Notes: generated from the sequence alone by a model not told the origin. Positions 23,248 to 37,374 are shown, numbered from the stretch's first letter. The stretch is 64,000 nucleotides of DNA from Ulva prolifera (GCA_023078555.1 CM041199.1:10217943-10281942), one strand, 5' to 3'. A program made the numbers and translations.

Positions 23248-25190
23248 TATCATTCATTGCGTATTTTCTGCAGACACCATGGCGTGGTGTGGTGCAAAAG
23301 TGCACACTTTCCACCAACCCATGTGAATGGACTTGGTTGTAGCCACGCAACCCCCCGCGCAGCAAAAGGTACATCGCGATCAACATTCCAAGATGTTGGG
23401 GGGTATGGGATGTCCATCATTCATTGCGTATTTTCTGCAGACACCATGGCGTGGTGTGGTGCAAAAGTGCACATTTTCCACCAACCCATGTGAATGGACT
23501 TGGTTGTACCCACGCACCCCTTGCGCATCAAAAGGTACGTCGCCATCAACATTCCAAGACGTTGGGGGGCATGGGATGATTATCATTCATTGCATATTTG
23601 CTGCTGACTCCCAGGAGTGGCGTGGGCCAAAAGTGCACACTTTTCTCCAACCATGTGAATGGACTTGGTTGTAGCCACGCAACCCCCTGCGCATCAAAAG
23701 GTACGTCCCCATGAACATTCAAAGATGTTGGGGGGTATGGGATGTCCATCATTCATTGCGTATTTTCTGCAGACACCATGGAGTGGTGTGGTGCAAAAAT
23801 GCACATTTTCCACCAACCCATGTGAATGGACTTGGTTGTAGCCACGCAACCCCCCGCGCAGCAAAAGGTACGTTGCCATCAACATTCCAAGATGTTGGGG
23901 GGTATGGGATGTCCATCATTCATTGCGTATTTTCTGCAGACACCATGGCGTGGTGTGGTGCAAAAGTGTACACTTTCCACCAACGCATGTGAATGGACTT
24001 GGTTGTAGCCACGCAACCCCCCGCGCATCAAAAGGTACATCGCCATCAACATTCCAAGATGTTGGGGGGTATGGGATGTCCATCATTCATTGCGTATTTT
24101 CTGCAGACACCATGGAGTGGTGTGGTGCAAAAGTGCACACTTTCCACCAACCCATGTGAATGGACTTGGTTGTAGCCACGCAACCCCCCGCGCATGAAAA
24201 GGTACGTCGCCATGAACATTCCAAGATGTTGGGGGGTATGGGATGATTATCGTTCATTGCATATTTGCTGCTGACTCCCAGGAGTGGCGTTGGGCAAAAG
24301 TGCACACTTTTCACCAACCATGTGAATGGACTTGGCTATAGACAAGCATACCCCCGCGCACCATAGGGAAGTTGCAGAAACATCCTTTGATTCTGAAAGA
24401 TCTAGGACGTCAAGTATGCATTGCACAGTTGTTGCTAACTCCCAGGAGTGGCGTGGAACAAAAGTGCACACTTTTCACCAACCATGTGAATGGACTTGGT
24501 TGTAGCCACGCAACCCCCCGCGCAGCAAAAGGTACGTCGCCATCAACATTCCAAGATTTTGGGGGGTATGGGATGTCCATCATTCATTGCGTATTTTCTG
24601 CAGACACCATGGCGTGGTGTGGTGCAAAAGTGCACATTTTCCACCAACCCATGTGAATGGACTTGGTTGTACCCACGCACCCCTTGCGCATCAAAAGGTA
24701 CGTCGCCATCAACATTCCAAGACGTTGGGGGGCATGGGATGATTATCATTCATTGCATATTTGCTGCTGACTCCCAGGAGTGGCGTGGGCCAAAAGTGCA
24801 CACTTTTCTCCAACCATGTGAATGGACTTGGTTGTAGCCACGCAACCCCCTGCGCATCAAAAGGTACGTCCCCATGAACATTCAAAGATGTTGGGGGGTA
24901 TGGGATGTCCATCATTCATTGCGTATTTTCTGCAGACACCATGGAGTGGTGTGGTGCAAAAATGCACATTTTCCACCAACCCATGTGAATGGACTTGGTT
25001 GTAGCCACGCAACCCCCCGCGCAGCAAAAGGTACGTTGCCATCAACATTCCAAGATGTTGGGGGGTATGGGATGTCCATCATTCATTGCGTATTTTCTGC
25101 AGACACCATGGCGTGGTGTGGTGCAAAAGTGTACACTTTCCACCAACGCATGTGAATGGACTTGGTTGTAGCCACGCAACCCCCCGCGCA
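22782..25190. repeat. 2.4 kb segmental duplicate, copy 1 (offset 4504 to 27286-29694)
   Basis: The shared markers are GAATGCACTTGG (22812 and 27316), the extended class C with a missing C (22979 and 27483), GTCTATC (23247 and 27751) and the hybrid monomer (23494 and 27998). The right end is exact: after CCCGCGCA this copy reads GCAAAAGG from 25191 and the partner reads TCAAAAGG from 29695. The left end lies where GGGGCAAAAG meets GGAACAAAAG. The segment spans the border of domains II and III, so it postdates both. Confidence 0.85.
23494..23658 (+). repeat. Hybrid monomer (class A left, class B right, 165 bp)
   Basis: The left end is TTGTACCCACGCACCCCTTG, the centre GACGTTGGGGGGCATGGG, and the right part is class B ending GGGCCAAAAG, CACTTTTCTCC. 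Its 165 bases come from two single-base losses, one from each parent subtype. It defines the repeating units of domain III and recurs seven times there. A relative with the ordinary GCCACGCAACC left end sits at 32986, 35663, 41851 and 43697. Confidence 0.8.
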
Positions 25191-27285
25191 GCAAAAGGTA
25201 CATCGCGATCAACATTCCAAGATGTTGGGGGGTATGGGATGTCCATCATTCATTGCGTATTTTCTGCAGACACCATGGCGTGGTGTGGTGCAAAAGTGCA
25301 CATTTTCCACCAACCCATGTGAATGGACTTGGTTGTACCCACGCACCCCTTGCGCATCAAAAGGTACGTCGCCATCAACATTCCAAGACGTTGGGGGGCA
25401 TGGGATGATTATCATTCATTGCATATTTGCTGCTGACTCCCAGGAGTGGCGTGGGCCAAAAGTGCACACTTTTCTCCAACCATGTGAATGGACTTGGTTG
25501 TAGCCACGCAACCCCCCGCGCAGCAAAAGGTACGTTGCCATCAACATTCCAAGATGTTGGGGGGTATGGGATGTCCATCATTCATTGCGTATTTTCTGCA
25601 GACACCATGGCGTGGTGTGGTGCAAAAGTGTACACTTTCCACCAACGCATGTGAATGGACTTGGTTGTAGCCACGCAACCCCCCGCGCATCAAAAGGTAC
25701 ATCGCCATCAACATTCCAAGATGTTGGGGGGTATGGGATGTCCATCATTCATTGCGTATTTTCTGCAGACACCATGGAGTGGTGTGGTGCAAAAGTGCAC
25801 ACTTTCCACCAACCCATGTGAATGGACTTGGTTGTAGCCACGCAACCCCCCGCGCATGAAAAGGTACGTCGCCATGAACATTCCAAGATGTTGGGGGGTA
25901 TGGGATGATTATCGTTCATTGCATATTTGCTGCTGACTCCCAGGAGTGGCGTTGGGCAAAAGTGCACACTTTTCACCAACCATGTGAATGGACTTGGCTA
26001 TAGACAAGCATACCCCCGCGCACCATAGGGAAGTTGCAGAAACATCCTTTGATTCTGAAAGATCTAGGACGTCAAGTATGCATTGCACAGTTGTTGCTAA
26101 CTCCCAGGAGTGGCGTGGAACAAAAGTGCACACTTTTCACCAACCATGTGAATGGACTTGGTTGTAGCCACGCAACCCCCCGCGCAGCAAAAGGTACGTC
26201 GCCATCAACATTCCAAGATTTTGGGGGGTATGGGATGTCCATCATTCATTGCGTATTTTCTGCAGACACCATGGCGTGGTGTGGTGCAAAAGTGCACATT
26301 TTCCACCAACCCATGTGAATGGACTTGGTTGTACCCACGCACCCCTTGCGCATCAAAAGGTACGTCGCCATCAACATTCCAAGACGTTGGGGGGCATGGG
26401 ATGATTATCATTCATTGCATATTTGCTGCTGACTCCCAGGAGTGGCGTGGGCCAAAAGTGCACACTTTTCTCCAACCATGTGAATGGACTTGGTTGTAGC
26501 CACGCAACCCCCTGCGCATCAAAAGGTACGTCCCCATGAACATTCAAAGATGTTGGGGGGTATGGGATGTCCATCATTCATTGCGTATTTTCTGCAGACA
26601 CCATGGAGTGGTGTGGTGCAAAAATGCACATTTTCCACCAACCCATGTGAATGGACTTGGTTGTAGCCACGCAACCCCCCGCGCAGCAAAAGGTACGTTG
26701 CCATCAACATTCCAAGATGTTGGGGGGTATGGGATGTCCATCATTCATTGCGTATTTTCTGCAGACACCATGGCGTGGTGTGGTGCAAAAGTGTACACTT
26801 TCCACCAACGCATGTGAATGGACTTGGTTGTAGCCACGCAACCCCCCGCGCATCAAAAGGTACATCGCCATCAACATTCCAAGATGTTGGGGGGTATGGG
26901 ATGTCCATCATTCATTGCGTATTTTCTGCAGACACCATGGAGTGGTGTGGTGCAAAAGTGCACACTTTCCACCAACCCATGTGAATGGACTTGGTTGTAG
27001 CCACGCAACCCCCCGCGCATGAAAAGGTACGTCGCCATGAACATTCCAAGATGTTGGGGGGTATGGGATGATTATCGTTCATTGCATATTTGCTGCTGAC
27101 TCCCAGGAGTGGCGTTGGGCAAAAGTGCACACTTTTCACCAACCATGTGAATGGACTTGGCTATAGACAAGCATACCCCCGCGCACCATAGGGAAGTTGC
27201 CAGAAACATCCTTTGATTCTGAAAGATCTAGGACGTCAAGGATGCATTGCACAGTTGTTGCTAACTCCCAGGAGTGGCGTGGAAC

Positions 27286-29694
27286 AAAAGTGCACACTTT
27301 TCACCAACCATGTGAATGCACTTGGTTGTAGCCACGCAACCCCCCGCGCAGCAAAAGGTACGTCGCCATCAACATTCCAAGATTTTGGGGGGTATGGGAT
27401 GTCCATCATTCATTGCGTATTTTCTGCAGACACCATGGCGTGGTGTGGTGCAAAAGTGCACACTTTCCACCAACCCATGTGAATGGACTTGGTTGTAGCC
27501 ACGCATTGGCTATAGACAAGCATACCCCCGCGCACCATAGGGAAGTTGCAGAAACATCCTTTGATTCTGAAAGATCTAGGACGTCAAGTATGCATTGCAC
27601 AGTTGTTGCTAACTCCCAGGAGTGGCGTGGAACAAAAGTGCACACTTTTCACCAACCATGTGAATGGACTTGGTTGTAGCCACGCAACCCCCCGCGCAGC
27701 AAAAGGTACGTCGCCATCAACATTCCAAGATTTTGGGGGGTATGGGATGTCTATCATTCATTGCGTATTTTCTGCAGACACCATGGCGTGGTGTGGTGCA
27801 AAAGTGCACACTTTCCACCAACCCATGTGAATGGACTTGGTTGTAGCCACGCAACCCCCCGCGCAGCAAAAGGTACATCGCGATCAACATTCCAAGATGT
27901 TGGGGGGTATGGGATGTCCATCATTCATTGCGTATTTTCTGCAGACACCATGGCGTGGTGTGGTGCAAAAGTGCACATTTTCCACCAACCCATGTGAATG
28001 GACTTGGTTGTACCCACGCACCCCTTGCGCATCAAAAGGTACGTCGCCATCAACATTCCAAGACGTTGGGGGGCATGGGATGATTATCATTCATTGCATA
28101 TTTGCTGCTGACTCCCAGGAGTGGCGTGGGCCAAAAGTGCACACTTTTCTCCAACCATGTGAATGGACTTGGTTGTAGCCACGCAACCCCCTGCGCATCA
28201 AAAGGTACGTCCCCATGAACATTCAAAGATGTTGGGGGGTATGGGATGTCCATCATTCATTGCGTATTTTCTGCAGACACCATGGAGTGGTGTGGTGCAA
28301 AAATGCACATTTTCCACCAACCCATGTGAATGGACTTGGTTGTAGCCACGCAACCCCCCGCGCAGCAAAAGGTACGTTGCCATCAACATTCCAAGATGTT
28401 GGGGGGTATGGGATGTCCATCATTCATTGCGTATTTTCTGCAGACACCATGGCGTGGTGTGGTGCAAAAGTGTACACTTTCCACCAACGCATGTGAATGG
28501 ACTTGGTTGTAGCCACGCAACCCCCCGCGCATCAAAAGGTACATCGCCATCAACATTCCAAGATGTTGGGGGGTATGGGATGTCCATCATTCATTGCGTA
28601 TTTTCTGCAGACACCATGGAGTGGTGTGGTGCAAAAGTGCACACTTTCCACCAACCCATGTGAATGGACTTGGTTGTAGCCACGCAACCCCCCGCGCATG
28701 AAAAGGTACGTCGCCATGAACATTCCAAGATGTTGGGGGGTATGGGATGATTATCGTTCATTGCATATTTGCTGCTGACTCCCAGGAGTGGCGTTGGGCA
28801 AAAGTGCACACTTTTCACCAACCATGTGAATGGACTTGGCTATAGACAAGCATACCCCCGCGCACCATAGGGAAGTTGCAGAAACATCCTTTGATTCTGA
28901 AAGATCTAGGACGTCAAGTATGCATTGCACAGTTGTTGCTAACTCCCAGGAGTGGCGTGGAACAAAAGTGCACACTTTTCACCAACCATGTGAATGGACT
29001 TGGTTGTAGCCACGCAACCCCCCGCGCAGCAAAAGGTACGTCGCCATCAACATTCCAAGATTTTGGGGGGTATGGGATGTCCATCATTCATTGCGTATTT
29101 TCTGCAGACACCATGGCGTGGTGTGGTGCAAAAGTGCACATTTTCCACCAACCCATGTGAATGGACTTGGTTGTACCCACGCACCCCTTGCGCATCAAAA
29201 GGTACGTCGCCATCAACATTCCAAGACGTTGGGGGGCATGGGATGATTATCATTCATTGCATATTTGCTGCTGACTCCCAGGAGTGGCGTGGGCCAAAAG
29301 TGCACACTTTTCTCCAACCATGTGAATGGACTTGGTTGTAGCCACGCAACCCCCTGCGCATCAAAAGGTACGTCCCCATGAACATTCAAAGATGTTGGGG
29401 GGTATGGGATGTCCATCATTCATTGCGTATTTTCTGCAGACACCATGGAGTGGTGTGGTGCAAAAATGCACATTTTCCACCAACCCATGTGAATGGACTT
29501 GGTTGTAGCCACGCAACCCCCCGCGCAGCAAAAGGTACGTTGCCATCAACATTCCAAGATGTTGGGGGGTATGGGATGTCCATCATTCATTGCGTATTTT
29601 CTGCAGACACCATGGCGTGGTGTGGTGCAAAAGTGTACACTTTCCACCAACGCATGTGAATGGACTTGGTTGTAGCCACGCAACCCCCCGCGCA
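27286..29694. repeat. 2.4 kb segmental duplicate, copy 2 (offset 4504)
   Basis: This is the partner of 22782-25190. Upstream of it, 27151 is a short class C with a private GTCAAGGATGC, so this copy has an extra class C (27151 then 27483, 332 bp apart). It brings a piece of the domain II end, GAATGCACTTGG, into domain III. Confidence 0.85.
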
Positions 29695-31384
29695 TCAAAA
29701 GGTACATCGCCATCAACATTCCAAGATGTTGGGGGGTATGGGATGTCCATCATTCATTGCGTATTTTCTGCAGACACCATGGAGTGGTGTGGTGCAAAAG
29801 TGCACACTTTCCACCAACCCATGTGAATGGACTTGGTTGTAGCCACGCAACCCCCCGCGCATGAAAAGGTACGTCGCCATGAACATTCCAAGATGTTGGG
29901 GGGTATGGGATGATTATCGTTCATTGCATATTTGCTGCTGACTCCCAGGAGTGGCGTTGGGCAAAAGTGCACACTTTTCACCAACCATGTGAATGGACTT
30001 GGCTATAGACAAGCATACCCCCGCGCACCATAGGGAAGTTGCCAGAAACATCCTTTGATTCTGAAAGATCTAGGACGTCAAGTATGCATTGCACAGTTGT
30101 TGCTAACTCCCAGGAGTGGCGTGGAACAAAAGTGCACACTTTTCACCAACCATGTGAATGGACTTGGTTGTAGCCACGCAACCCCCCGCGCAGCAAAAGG
30201 AACGTCGCCATCAACATTCCAAGATTTTGGGGGGTATGGGATGTCCATCATTCATTGCGTATTTTCTGCAGACACCATGGCGTGGTGTGGTGCAAAAGTG
30301 CACACTTTCCACCAACCCATGTGAATGGACTTGGTTGTAGCCACGCAACCCCCCGCGCAGCAAAAGGTACATCGCGATCAACATTCCAAGATGTTGGGGG
30401 GTATGGGATGTCCATCATTCATTGCGTATTTTCTGCAGACACCATGGCGTGGTGTGGTGCAAAAGTGCACATTTTCCACCAACCCATGTGAATGGACTTG
30501 GTTGTACCCACGCACCCCTTGCGCATCAAAAGGTACGTCGCCATCAACATTCCAAGACGTTGGGGGGCATGGGATGATTATCATTCATTGCATATTTGCT
30601 GCTGACTCCCAGGAGTGGCGTGGGCCAAAAGTGCACACTTTTCTCCAACCATGTGAATGGACTTGGTTGTAGCCACGCAACCCCCTGCGCATCAAAAGGT
30701 ACGTCCCCATGAACATTCCAAGATGTTGGGGGGTATGGGATGTCCATCATTCATTGCGTATTTTCTGCAGACACCATGGCGTGGTGTGGTGCAAAAGTGT
30801 ACACTTTCCACCAACGCATGTGAATGGACTTGGTTGTAGCCACGCAACCCCCCGCGCATCAAAAGGTACATCGCCATCAACATTCCAAGATGTTGGGGGG
30901 TATGGGATGTCCATCATTCATTGCGTATTTTCTGCAGACACCATGGAGTGGTGTGGTGCAAAAGTGCACACTTTCCACCAACCCATGTGAATGGACTTGG
31001 TTGTAGCCACGCAACCCCCCGCGCATGAAAAGGTACGTCGCCATGAACATTCCAAGATGTTGGGGGGTATGGGATGATTATCGTTCATTGCATATTTGCT
31101 GCTGACTCCCAGGAGTGGCGTTGGGCAAAAGTGCACACTTTTCACCAACCATGTGAATGGACTTGGCTATAGACAAGCATACCCCCGCGCACCATAGGGA
31201 AGTTGCCAGAAACATCCTTTGATTCTGAAAGATCTAGGACGTCAAGTATGCATTGCACAGTTGTTGCTAACTCCCAGGAGTGGCGTGGAACAAAAGTGCA
31301 CACTTTTCACCAACCATGTGAATGGACTTGGTTGTAGCCACGCAACCCCCCGCGCAGCAAAAGGAACGTCGCCATCAACATTCC

Positions 31385-34061
31385 AAGATTTTGGGGGGTA
31401 TGGGATGTCCATCATTCATTGCGTATTTTCTGCAGACACCATGGCGTGGTGTGGTGCAAAAGTGCACACTTTCCACCAACCCATGTGAATGGACTTGGTT
31501 GTAGCCACGCAACCCCCCGCGCAGCAAAAGGTACGTTGCCATCAACATTCCAAGATGTTGGGGGGTATGGGATGTCCATCATTCATTGCGTATTTTCTGC
31601 AAACACCATGGCGTGGTGTGGTGCAAAAGTGTACACTTTCCACCAACGCATGTGAATGGACTTGGTTGTACCCACGCACCCCCTGCGCATCAAAAGGTAC
31701 GTCGCCATCAACATTCCAAGATGTTGGAGGGTATGGGATGTCCATCATCCATTGCGTATTTTCTGCAGACACCATGGAGTGGTGTGGTGCAAAAATGCAC
31801 ACTTTCCACCAACCCATGTGAATGGACTTGGTTGTAGCCACGCAACCCCCCGCGCATCAAAAGGTACGTCGCCATGAACATTCCAAGATGTTGGGGGGTA
31901 TGGGATGATTATCATTCATTGCATATTTGCTGCTGACTCCCAGGAGTGGCGTGGGGCAAATGTGCACACTTTTCACCAGCCATGTGAATGGACTTGGTTG
32001 TAGCCACGCAACCCCCCGCGCAGCAAAAGGTACGTTGCCATCAACATTCCAAGATGTTGGGGGGTATGGGATGTCCATCATTCATTGCGTATTTTCTGCA
32101 GACACCATGGCGTGGTGTGGTGCAAAAGTGTACACTTTCCACCAACGCATGTGAATGGACTTGGTTGTAGCCACGCAACCCCCCGCGCATCAAAAGGTAC
32201 ATCGCCATCAACATTCCAAGATGTTGGGGGGTATGGGATGTCCATCATTCATTGCGTATTTTCTGCAGACACCATGGAGTGGTGTGGTGCAAAAGTGCAC
32301 ACTTTCCACCAACCCATGTGAATGGACTTGGTTGTAGCCACGCAACCCCCCGCGCATGAAAAGGTACGTCGCCATGAACATTCCAAGATGTTGGGGGGTA
32401 TGGGATGATTATCGTTCATTGCATATTTGCTGCTGACTCCCAGGAGTGGCGTTGGGCAAAAGTGCACACTTTTCACCAACCATGTGAATGGACTTGGCTA
32501 TAGACAAGCATACCCCCGCGCACCATAGGGAAGTTGCCAGAAACATCCTTTGATTCTGAAAGATCTAGGACGTCAAGTATGCATTGCACAGTTGTTGCTA
32601 ACTCCCAGGAGTGGCGTGGAACAAAAGTGCACACTTTTCACCAACCATGTGAATGGACTTGGTTGTAGCCACGCAACCCCCCGCGCAGCAAAAGGTACGT
32701 CGCCATCAACATTCCAAGATGTTGGGGGGTATGGGATGTCCATCATTCATTGCGTATTTTCTGCAGACACCATGGCGTGGTGTGGTGCAAAAGTGTACAC
32801 TTTCCACCAACGCATGTGAATGGACTTGGTTGTACCCACGCACCCCCTGCGCATCAAAAGGTACGTCGCCATCAACATTCCAAGATGTTGGAGGGTATGG
32901 GATGTCCATCATCCATTGCGTATTTTCTGCAGACACCATGGAGTGGTGTGGTGCAAAAATGCACACTTTCCACCAACCCATGTGAATGGACTTGGTTGTA
33001 GCCACGCAACCCCCCGCGCATCAAAAGGTACGTCGCCATGAACATTCCAAGACGTTGGGGGGCATGGGATGATTATCATTCATTGCATATTTGCTGCTGA
33101 CTCCCAGGAGTGGCGTGGGCCAAAAGTGCACACTTTTCTCCAACCATGTGAATGGACTTGGTTGTAGCCACGCAACCCCCCGCGCAGCAAAAGGTACATC
33201 GCGATCAACATTCCAAGATTTTGGGGGGTATGGGATGTCCATCATTCATTGCGTATTTTCTGCAGACACCATGGCGTGGTGTGGTGCAAAAGTGCACACT
33301 TTCCACCAACCCATGTGAATGGACTTGGTTGTAGCCACGCATTGGCTATAGACAAGCATACCCCCGCGCACCATAGGGAAGTTGCCAGAAACATCCTTTG
33401 ATTCTGAAAGATCTAGGACGTCAAGTATGCATTGCACAGTTGTTGCTAACTCCCAGGAGTGGCGTGGAACAAAAGTGCACACTTTTCACCAACCATGTGA
33501 ATGGACTTGGTTGTAGCCACGCAACCCCCCGCGCAGCAAAAGGTACGTCGCCATCAACATTCCAAGATTTTGGGGGGTATGGGATGTCTATCATTCATTG
33601 CGTATTTTCTGCAGACACCATGGCGTAGTGTGGTGCAAAAGTGCACACTTTCCACCAACCCATGTGAATGGACTTGGTTGTAGCCACGCAACCCCCCGCG
33701 CATCAAAAGGTACGTCGCCATGAACATTCCAACATGTTGGAGGGTATGAGATGATTGTCATTCATTGCATATTTGCTGCTGACTCCCAGGAGTGGCGTGG
33801 GGCAAAAGTGCACACTTTTCACCAACCTTGTGAATGGACTTGGCTATAGACAAGCATACCCCCGCGCACCATAGGGAAGTTGCCAGAAACATCCTTTGAT
33901 TCTGAAAGATCTAGGACGTCAAGTATGCATTGCACAGTTGTTGCTAACTCCTAGGAGTGGCGTGGAACAAAAGTGCACACTTTTCACCAACCATGTGAAT
34001 GGACTTGGTTGTAGCCACGCAACCCCCCGCGCAGCAAAAGGAACGTCGCCATCAACATTCT
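31385..34061. repeat. 2,677 bp higher-order repeat, copy 1 (16 monomers)
   Basis: Phased at 31489, monomer lengths are 167, 166, 166, 167, 167, 166, 165, 167, 166, 166, 167, 182, 167, 166, 165 and 167, total 2,677. Private marks are TTCTGCAAACACC near 31595 (PstI lost), GGCAAATGTGC near 31955, CACCAGCC near 31975, GGCGTAGTG near 33625, CCTAGG at 33950 and CATTCTAAG at 34057-34065. Class C starts at 32488, 33319 and 33834. Confidence 0.9.
33834..33998 (+). repeat. Class C monomer with private AvrII site (first of four)
   Basis: CTCCCAGGAG has become CTCCTAGGAG, giving CCTAGG at 33950-33955 and weakening the ACTCC/GGAGT dyad on one strand. The same change occurs only at 36627, 39638 and 44661 (offsets 2677, 3011 and 5023). 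All four are preceded by CAACCTTGTG and followed by AAAGGAACGTCG and CATTCTAAG. The four-marker haplotype ties these segments to one ancestor. Confidence 0.88.
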
Positions 34062-36738
34062 AAGATTTTGGGGGGTATGGGATGTCCATCATTCATTGCG
34101 TATTTTCTGCAGACACCATGGCGTGGTGTGGTGCAAAAGTGCACACTTTCCACCAACCCATGTGAATGGACTTGGTTGTAGCCACGCAACCCCCCGCGCA
34201 GCAAAAGGTACGTTGCCATCAACATTCCAAGATGTTGGGGGGTATGGGATGTCCATCATTCATTGCGTATTTTCTGCAAACACCATGGCGTGGTGTGGTG
34301 CAAAAGTGTACACTTTCCACCAACGCATGTGAATGGACTTGGTTGTACCCACGCACCCCCTGCGCATCAAAAGGTACGTCGCCATCAACATTCCAAGATG
34401 TTGGAGGGTATGGGATGTCCATCATCCATTGCGTATTTTCTGCAGACACCATGGAGTGGTGTGGTGCAAAAATGCACACTTTCCACCAACCCATGTGAAT
34501 GGACTTGGTTGTAGCCACGCAACCCCCCGCGCATCAAAAGGTACGTCGCCATGAACATTCCAAGATGTTGGGGGGTATGGGATGATTATCATTCATTGCA
34601 TATTTGCTGCTGACTCCCAGGAGTGGCGTGGGGCAAATGTGCACACTTTTCACCAGCCATGTGAATGGACTTGGTTGTAGCCACGCAACCCCCCGCGCAG
34701 CAAAAGGTACGTTGCCATCAACATTCCAAGATGTTGGGGGGTATGGGATGTCCATCATTCATTGCGTATTTTCTGCAGACACCATGGCGTGGTGTGGTGC
34801 AAAAGTGTACACTTTCCACCAACGCATGTGAATGGACTTGGTTGTAGCCACGCAACCCCCCGCGCATCAAAAGGTACATCGCCATCAACATTCCAAGATG
34901 TTGGGGGGTATGGGATGTCCATCATTCATTGCGTATTTTCTGCAGACACCATGGAGTGGTGTGGTGCAAAAGTGCACACTTTCCACCAACCCATGTGAAT
35001 GGACTTGGTTGTAGCCACGCAACCCCCCGCGCATGAAAAGGTACGTCGCCATGAACATTCCAAGATGTTGGGGGGTATGGGATGATTATCGTTCATTGCA
35101 TATTTGCTGCTGACTCCCAGGAGTGGCGTTGGGCAAAAGTGCACACTTTTCACCAACCATGTGAATGGACTTGGCTATAGACAAGCATACCCCCGCGCAC
35201 CATAGGGAAGTTGCCAGAAACATCCTTTGATTCTGAAAGATCTAGGACGTCAAGTATGCATTGCACAGTTGTTGCTAACTCCCAGGAGTGGCGTGGAACA
35301 AAAGTGCACACTTTTCACCAACCATGTGAATGGACTTGGTTGTAGCCACGCAACCCCCCGCGCAGCAAAAGGTACGTCGCCATCAACATTCCAAGATGTT
35401 GGGGGGTATGGGATGTCCATCATTCATTGCGTATTTTCTGCAGACACCATGGCGTGGTGTGGTGCAAAAGTGTACACTTTCCACCAACGCATGTGAATGG
35501 ACTTGGTTGTACCCACGCACCCCCTGCGCATCAAAAGGTACGTCGCCATCAACATTCCAAGATGTTGGAGGGTATGGGATGTCCATCATCCATTGCGTAT
35601 TTTCTGCAGACACCATGGAGTGGTGTGGTGCAAAAATGCACACTTTCCACCAACCCATGTGAATGGACTTGGTTGTAGCCACGCAACCCCCCGCGCATCA
35701 AAAGGTACGTCGCCATGAACATTCCAAGACGTTGGGGGGCATGGGATGATTATCATTCATTGCATATTTGCTGCTGACTCCCAGGAGTGGCGTGGGCCAA
35801 AAGTGCACACTTTTCTCCAACCATGTGAATGGACTTGGTTGTAGCCACGCAACCCCCCGCGCAGCAAAAGGTACATCGCGATCAACATTCCAAGATTTTG
35901 GGGGGTATGGGATGTCCATCATTCATTGCGTATTTTCTGCAGACACCATGGCGTGGTGTGGTGCAAAAGTGCACACTTTCCACCAACCCATGTGAATGGA
36001 CTTGGTTGTAGCCACGCATTGGCTATAGACAAGCATACCCCCGCGCACCATAGGGAAGTTGCCAGAAACATCCTTTGATTCTGAAAGATCTAGGACGTCA
36101 AGTATGCATTGCACAGTTGTTGCTAACTCCCAGGAGTGGCGTGGAACAAAAGTGCACACTTTTCACCAACCATGTGAATGGACTTGGTTGTAGCCACGCA
36201 ACCCCCCGCGCAGCAAAAGGTACGTCGCCATCAACATTCCAAGATTTTGGGGGGTATGGGATGTCTATCATTCATTGCGTATTTTCTGCAGACACCATGG
36301 CGTAGTGTGGTGCAAAAGTGCACACTTTCCACCAACCCATGTGAATGGACTTGGTTGTAGCCACGCAACCCCCCGCGCATCAAAAGGTACGTCGCCATGA
36401 ACATTCCAACATGTTGGAGGGTATGAGATGATTGTCATTCATTGCATATTTGCTGCTGACTCCCAGGAGTGGCGTGGGGCAAAAGTGCACACTTTTCACC
36501 AACCTTGTGAATGGACTTGGCTATAGACAAGCATACCCCCGCGCACCATAGGGAAGTTGCCAGAAACATCCTTTGATTCTGAAAGATCTAGGACGTCAAG
36601 TATGCATTGCACAGTTGTTGCTAACTCCTAGGAGTGGCGTGGAACAAAAGTGCACACTTTTCACCAACCATGTGAATGGACTTGGTTGTAGCCACGCAAC
36701 CCCCCGCGCAGCAAAAGGAACGTCGCCATCAACATTCT
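34062..36738. repeat. 2,677 bp higher-order repeat, copy 2
   Basis: All marks listed for copy 1 recur with offset 2,677, including TTCTGCAAACACC near 34272 and CCTAGG at 36627. Homology with copy 1 continues past the unit for another 150 bases to 36888, where ACGTTGCC is replaced by ACATCGCG. The join is marked by CATTCCAAG (31384) becoming CATTCTAAG (34061). Confidence 0.9.
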
Positions 36739-37374
36739 AAGATTTTGGGGGGTATGGGATGTCCATCATTCATTGCGTATTTTCTGCAGACACCATGGCG
36801 TGGTGTGGTGCAAAAGTGCACACTTTCCACCAACCCATGTGAATGGACTTGGTTGTAGCCACGCAACCCCCCGCGCAGCAAAAGGTACATCGCGATCAAC
36901 ATTCCAAGATGTTGGGGGGTATGGGATGTCCATCATTCATTGCGTATTTTCTGCAGACACCATGGCGTGGTGTGGTGCAAAAGTGCACATTTTCCACCAA
37001 CCCATGTGAATGGAATTGGTTGTACCCACGCACCCCCTGCGCATCAAAAGGTACGTCGCCGTCAACATTCCAAGATGTTGGAGGGTATGGGATGTCCATC
37101 ATTCATTGCGTATTTTCTGCAGACACCATGGAGTGGTGTGGTGCAAAAATGCACATTTTCCACCAACCCATGTGAATGGACTTGGTTGTAGCCACGCAAC
37201 CCCCCGCGCAGCAAAAGGTACGTCCCCATGAACATTCAAAGATGTTGGGGGGTATGGGATGTCCATCATCCATTGCGTATTTTCTGCAGACACCATGGAG
37301 TGGTGTGGTGCAAAAATGCACACTTTCCACCAACCCATGTGAATGGACTTGGTTGTAGCCACGCAACCCCCCGC
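35900..37374. repeat. Segmental duplicate, copy 1 (offset 3011 to 38911-40385)
   Basis: Extended class C (35996 and 39007), AvrII class C (36511 and 39522) and a private GAATGGAATTGG (37010 and 40021) are shared. The copies part near 37375, where this one has GCATGAAAAGG and the partner has GCATCAAAAGG. Beyond that the offset becomes 3178 (for example 37842 against 41020), because the partner holds one more 167 bp monomer. Confidence 0.82.

Larger units (their letters stand above)
23248..31384. repeat. Domain III: 7-, 8- and 10-monomer units marked by a hybrid monomer
   Basis: Hybrid monomers (CCCACGCACCCCTTGCGC left end, class B right end with GGGCCAAAAG and TTTTCTCCAACC) start at 23494, 24657, 25323, 26319, 27998, 29161 and 30492. 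The spacing is 1163, 666, 996, 1679, 1163 and 1331, all whole monomer multiples. The 1,163 bp unit is hybrid, A, A, A, B, C, A (165+167+167+167+166+164+167). A class A subtype with AAAGTGTACACTTTCC and CAACGCATG first appears here. Most class C copies lack one C (TTGCAGAAAC). Confidence 0.8.
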
